Assembly (NCBI RefSeq): GCF_037076345.1
Contig: NZ_AP024702.1
Span: forward strand, 3,906,001 to 3,970,000
Source: Haloferula helveola
Lineage (GTDB): Bacteria; Verrucomicrobiota; Verrucomicrobiia; Verrucomicrobiales; Akkermansiaceae
Length of the DNA: 64,000 nucleotides
Direction of reading: 5' to 3'
The notes under the pieces are model-generated. The model searched no databases. It was given only the letters and a program-made list of their open reading frames with translations, and was not told the DNA's origin. A program made the translations under genes and the position numbers. How positions within the stretch are numbered: the first letter of the stretch is position 1; each line of letters begins with the position of its first letter. This document shows, piece by piece, positions 62,545 to 64,000 of the stretch.

Positions 62545-64000
62545 ATGAACGGAAGTCACCGTGCGCTCTCTCTGTGGCGTCAGTATGCTGCCGTGCACTT
62601 CGTGCTCGCCGCTCCATTGGCGGCGCAGGTGAATTCCGACCTGTGGGGCGTCAATGGTGAGCTGTGGGATCCGGTGACGGGCCGGCTCGGGAATTTCACG
62701 AATGCCGGTTACATGAGCGGGGATGTGGCGATCCCTGACTGGCCGGTCGGGGTGAGTGTCGCGGACTACGGGGCCGTCCCTGACGACGGTGTGGACGACT
62801 CGCAGGCTTTCATCGACGCGATCGCGGCCTGCCCGGACAACCATGCGGTCTTCGTTCCGAACGGACGATACACGATTCTCCAGCAGATCGTCCCCGGTCG
62901 GGACCATTTCGTCCTTCGTGGCGAGGACATGTATGGGACCGTGCTCCATTGCCCGAAATACCTGAATGAAATCTACGTCCAGGAGATCGGGTACGAGAAT
63001 CCGGCGTATGACGATGGGGCCAACGGTGCGAGGTACACCGGAATCCCGAAAGGGTTCTTCCGCGTTTCGGGCGGAACGGAGCGGAGCATCGAGAACCTGA
63101 GCTTCGAATTCCGCGAGCAGCGGAAGATGGGGCACTGGGAGCACAAGGGAGCCGACGCGATCTATTACGGTGGCGACGTGACGGACAGTTGGGTGCGGAA
63201 CATCTACATCAAGAACAGCGACCATTCGGTGATGATGGGGCGCTCCTACCGGATCTCGTTCCTGAACATCATTCTCGATCACTACATCGGGAGGCCGGAC
63301 ATCGTCGGCAGTGGTGGGACCCGGGGCTGGGTCGGTCACATCGGAATGAGCATGTCCAACGCCCAGTATTGCCTGTTTCACAACATCGACATTCGCGGCA
63401 ACTACTTTCACGAGTTCGACAATGTCAACGTCCCCAAGAACTGCGTCGTTTCGAACGTCACCGGGACCGATGTCTCGCTCCATCATCACGGGCAGGGAGC
63501 CAGCTTCAACCTCTACACCAATGCCGCGGTCGGGACGGGTCCGGGCATCAGCAGTCTCGGCACGACCCAGAATAGCGAGACGCACTGGCGCATTTTCGGC
63601 GACGCGGTCCTCGAGGCACCGACCGATCCCGCGAACCTGGCCAACGGGCATGTGTTCGTCGGATACGACAGCACCCAAACGGAGATCGTCGACGCGTCCA
63701 ATTGGTATGAAGTGATCGATCCCGGCCTGCTCGAACCCCAGAACATCTATCTCGCACAGTTGGCGCATCCGAGCATCGGCAAACCCCTGCCTGCAGGGCC
63801 GCCTCCCGCGCCGCCGTCGCCATTCGCCGGTGAAGTGATCCGCATCAATCCGGTCGAAGACAGCTTCACCGACGAGTCGGATCCCGGCACGGTCCAGAAC
63901 CCGTCGGCCAGTGCGTTTTCGGTGGGGGACAACATGTATTTCAAGTTCGACCTGAATGATGTCAGCCTGAGTTCGATCGCGAAGGTGCGGCTGCGCGTGG
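62545..64000 (+). CDS. Pectate-lyase-fold protein, 3' end outside the window
   Basis: Exported protein, 485 complete residues visible. A signal segment (MNGSHRALSLWRQYAAVHFV, cleavage near LAAQV) is followed by VSVADYGAVPDDGVDDSQAF (about residue 70), the start of a pectate-lyase-superfamily beta-helix, continuing with repeated helix-like turns (GDVTDSWVRNIYIKNSDHSV, FHNIDIRGNYFHEFDNVNV) to about 400. A proline-rich linker (about 413-425) then leads into a DNRLRE/CBM96-like module (VEDSFTDESDPGTVQ) that is cut off. Probably a polysaccharide lyase or hydrolase; catalytic residues cannot be named safely. Confidence 0.85.
   Translation, partial: MNGSHRALSLWRQYAAVHFVLAAPLAAQVNSDLWGVNGELWDPVTGRLGNFTNAGYMSGDVAIPDWPVGVSVADYGAVPDDGVDDSQAFIDAIAACPDNHAVFVPNGRYTILQQIVPGRDHFVLRGEDMYGTVLHCPKYLNEIYVQEIGYENPAYDDGANGARYTGIPKGFFRVSGGTERSIENLSFEFREQRKMGHWEHKGADAIYYGGDVTDSWVRNIYIKNSDHSVMMGRSYRISFLNIILDHYIGRPDIVGSGGTRGWVGHIGMSMSNAQYCLFHNIDIRGNYFHEFDNVNVPKNCVVSNVTGTDVSLHHHGQGASFNLYTNAAVGTGPGISSLGTTQNSETHWRIFGDAVLEAPTDPANLANGHVFVGYDSTQTEIVDASNWYEVIDPGLLEPQNIYLAQLAHPSIGKPLPAGPPPAPPSPFAGEVIRINPVEDSFTDESDPGTVQNPSASAFSVGDNMYFKFDLNDVSLSSIAKVRLRV

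Overview
The window is a GC-rich stretch of a bacterial chromosome, most likely from the Verrucomicrobiota (Verrucomicrobiales, in the Luteolibacter/Haloferula/Akkermansiaceae range; this is a lineage inference, not a measured placement). The signs are a Verru_Chthon cassette A-type protein, two planctomycete/verrucomicrobial cytochrome (DUF1592/DUF1588/DUF1585) plus DUF1552 modules, several formylglycine sulfatases, autotransporter-type beta-strand repeats, thrombospondin type-3 repeats, a PEP-CTERM protein, and ECF sigma factors paired with a Ser/Thr kinase or a FecR protein. I found no rRNA, no convincing tRNA, no CRISPR array and no transposase. The genes look intact; only the last one is cut by the window edge.

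Layout. 0.2-15.6 kb: secreted polysaccharide-related genes on the plus strand: a giant beta-repeat protein, a sulfatase, an ECF sigma/Ser-Thr kinase pair, and two paralogous secreted proteins, the second carrying a fused sulfatase. 15.9-26.3 kb: two copies of a haem protein/Tat-exported DUF1552 protein module, with small genes between them (TfoX-like, rhomboid, cupin, an RcnB-like secreted protein and a small exported protein). 26.3-33.6 kb: mostly minus strand: a CreC/CreB-like two-component system with a small membrane protein between its genes, CutC, an acetyltransferase, a Met-rich outer-membrane-type protein with a CxxC partner (a probable copper theme), a LOG-family enzyme and a secreted protein. 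33.6-37.1 kb: the pilin-like 1172-residue cassette A protein. 37.5-50.0 kb: a MoxR/DUF58/BatA/VWA/DUF4175 operon ending in a prenyltransferase-repeat protein, interrupted by palindromic repeats. 50.1-55.6 kb: ECF sigma, FecR, and two LamG proteins with nearly duplicated LamG domains. 55.6-58.7 kb: a LuxR-type two-component system. 58.9-64 kb: a sulfatase with two C-terminal Cys repeats, a secreted adhesin-like protein and a pectate-lyase-fold protein running off the end.

How it fits together. Most products are exported and look suited to binding, desulfating and cleaving sulfated polysaccharides. Two ECF sigma systems and two two-component systems are placed so that they could control these blocks. 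The observations I would check first are: a Ser/Thr kinase whose usual VAIK lysine is missing while a lysine sits in the glycine loop, as in eukaryotic WNK kinases; a 28-bp element repeated with fixed spacing upstream of the two secreted genes that flank the sigma/kinase pair; a REPIN-like element that reads in frame through the start of a signal-peptide gene; and tandem Ada-like Cys repeats on a sulfatase.
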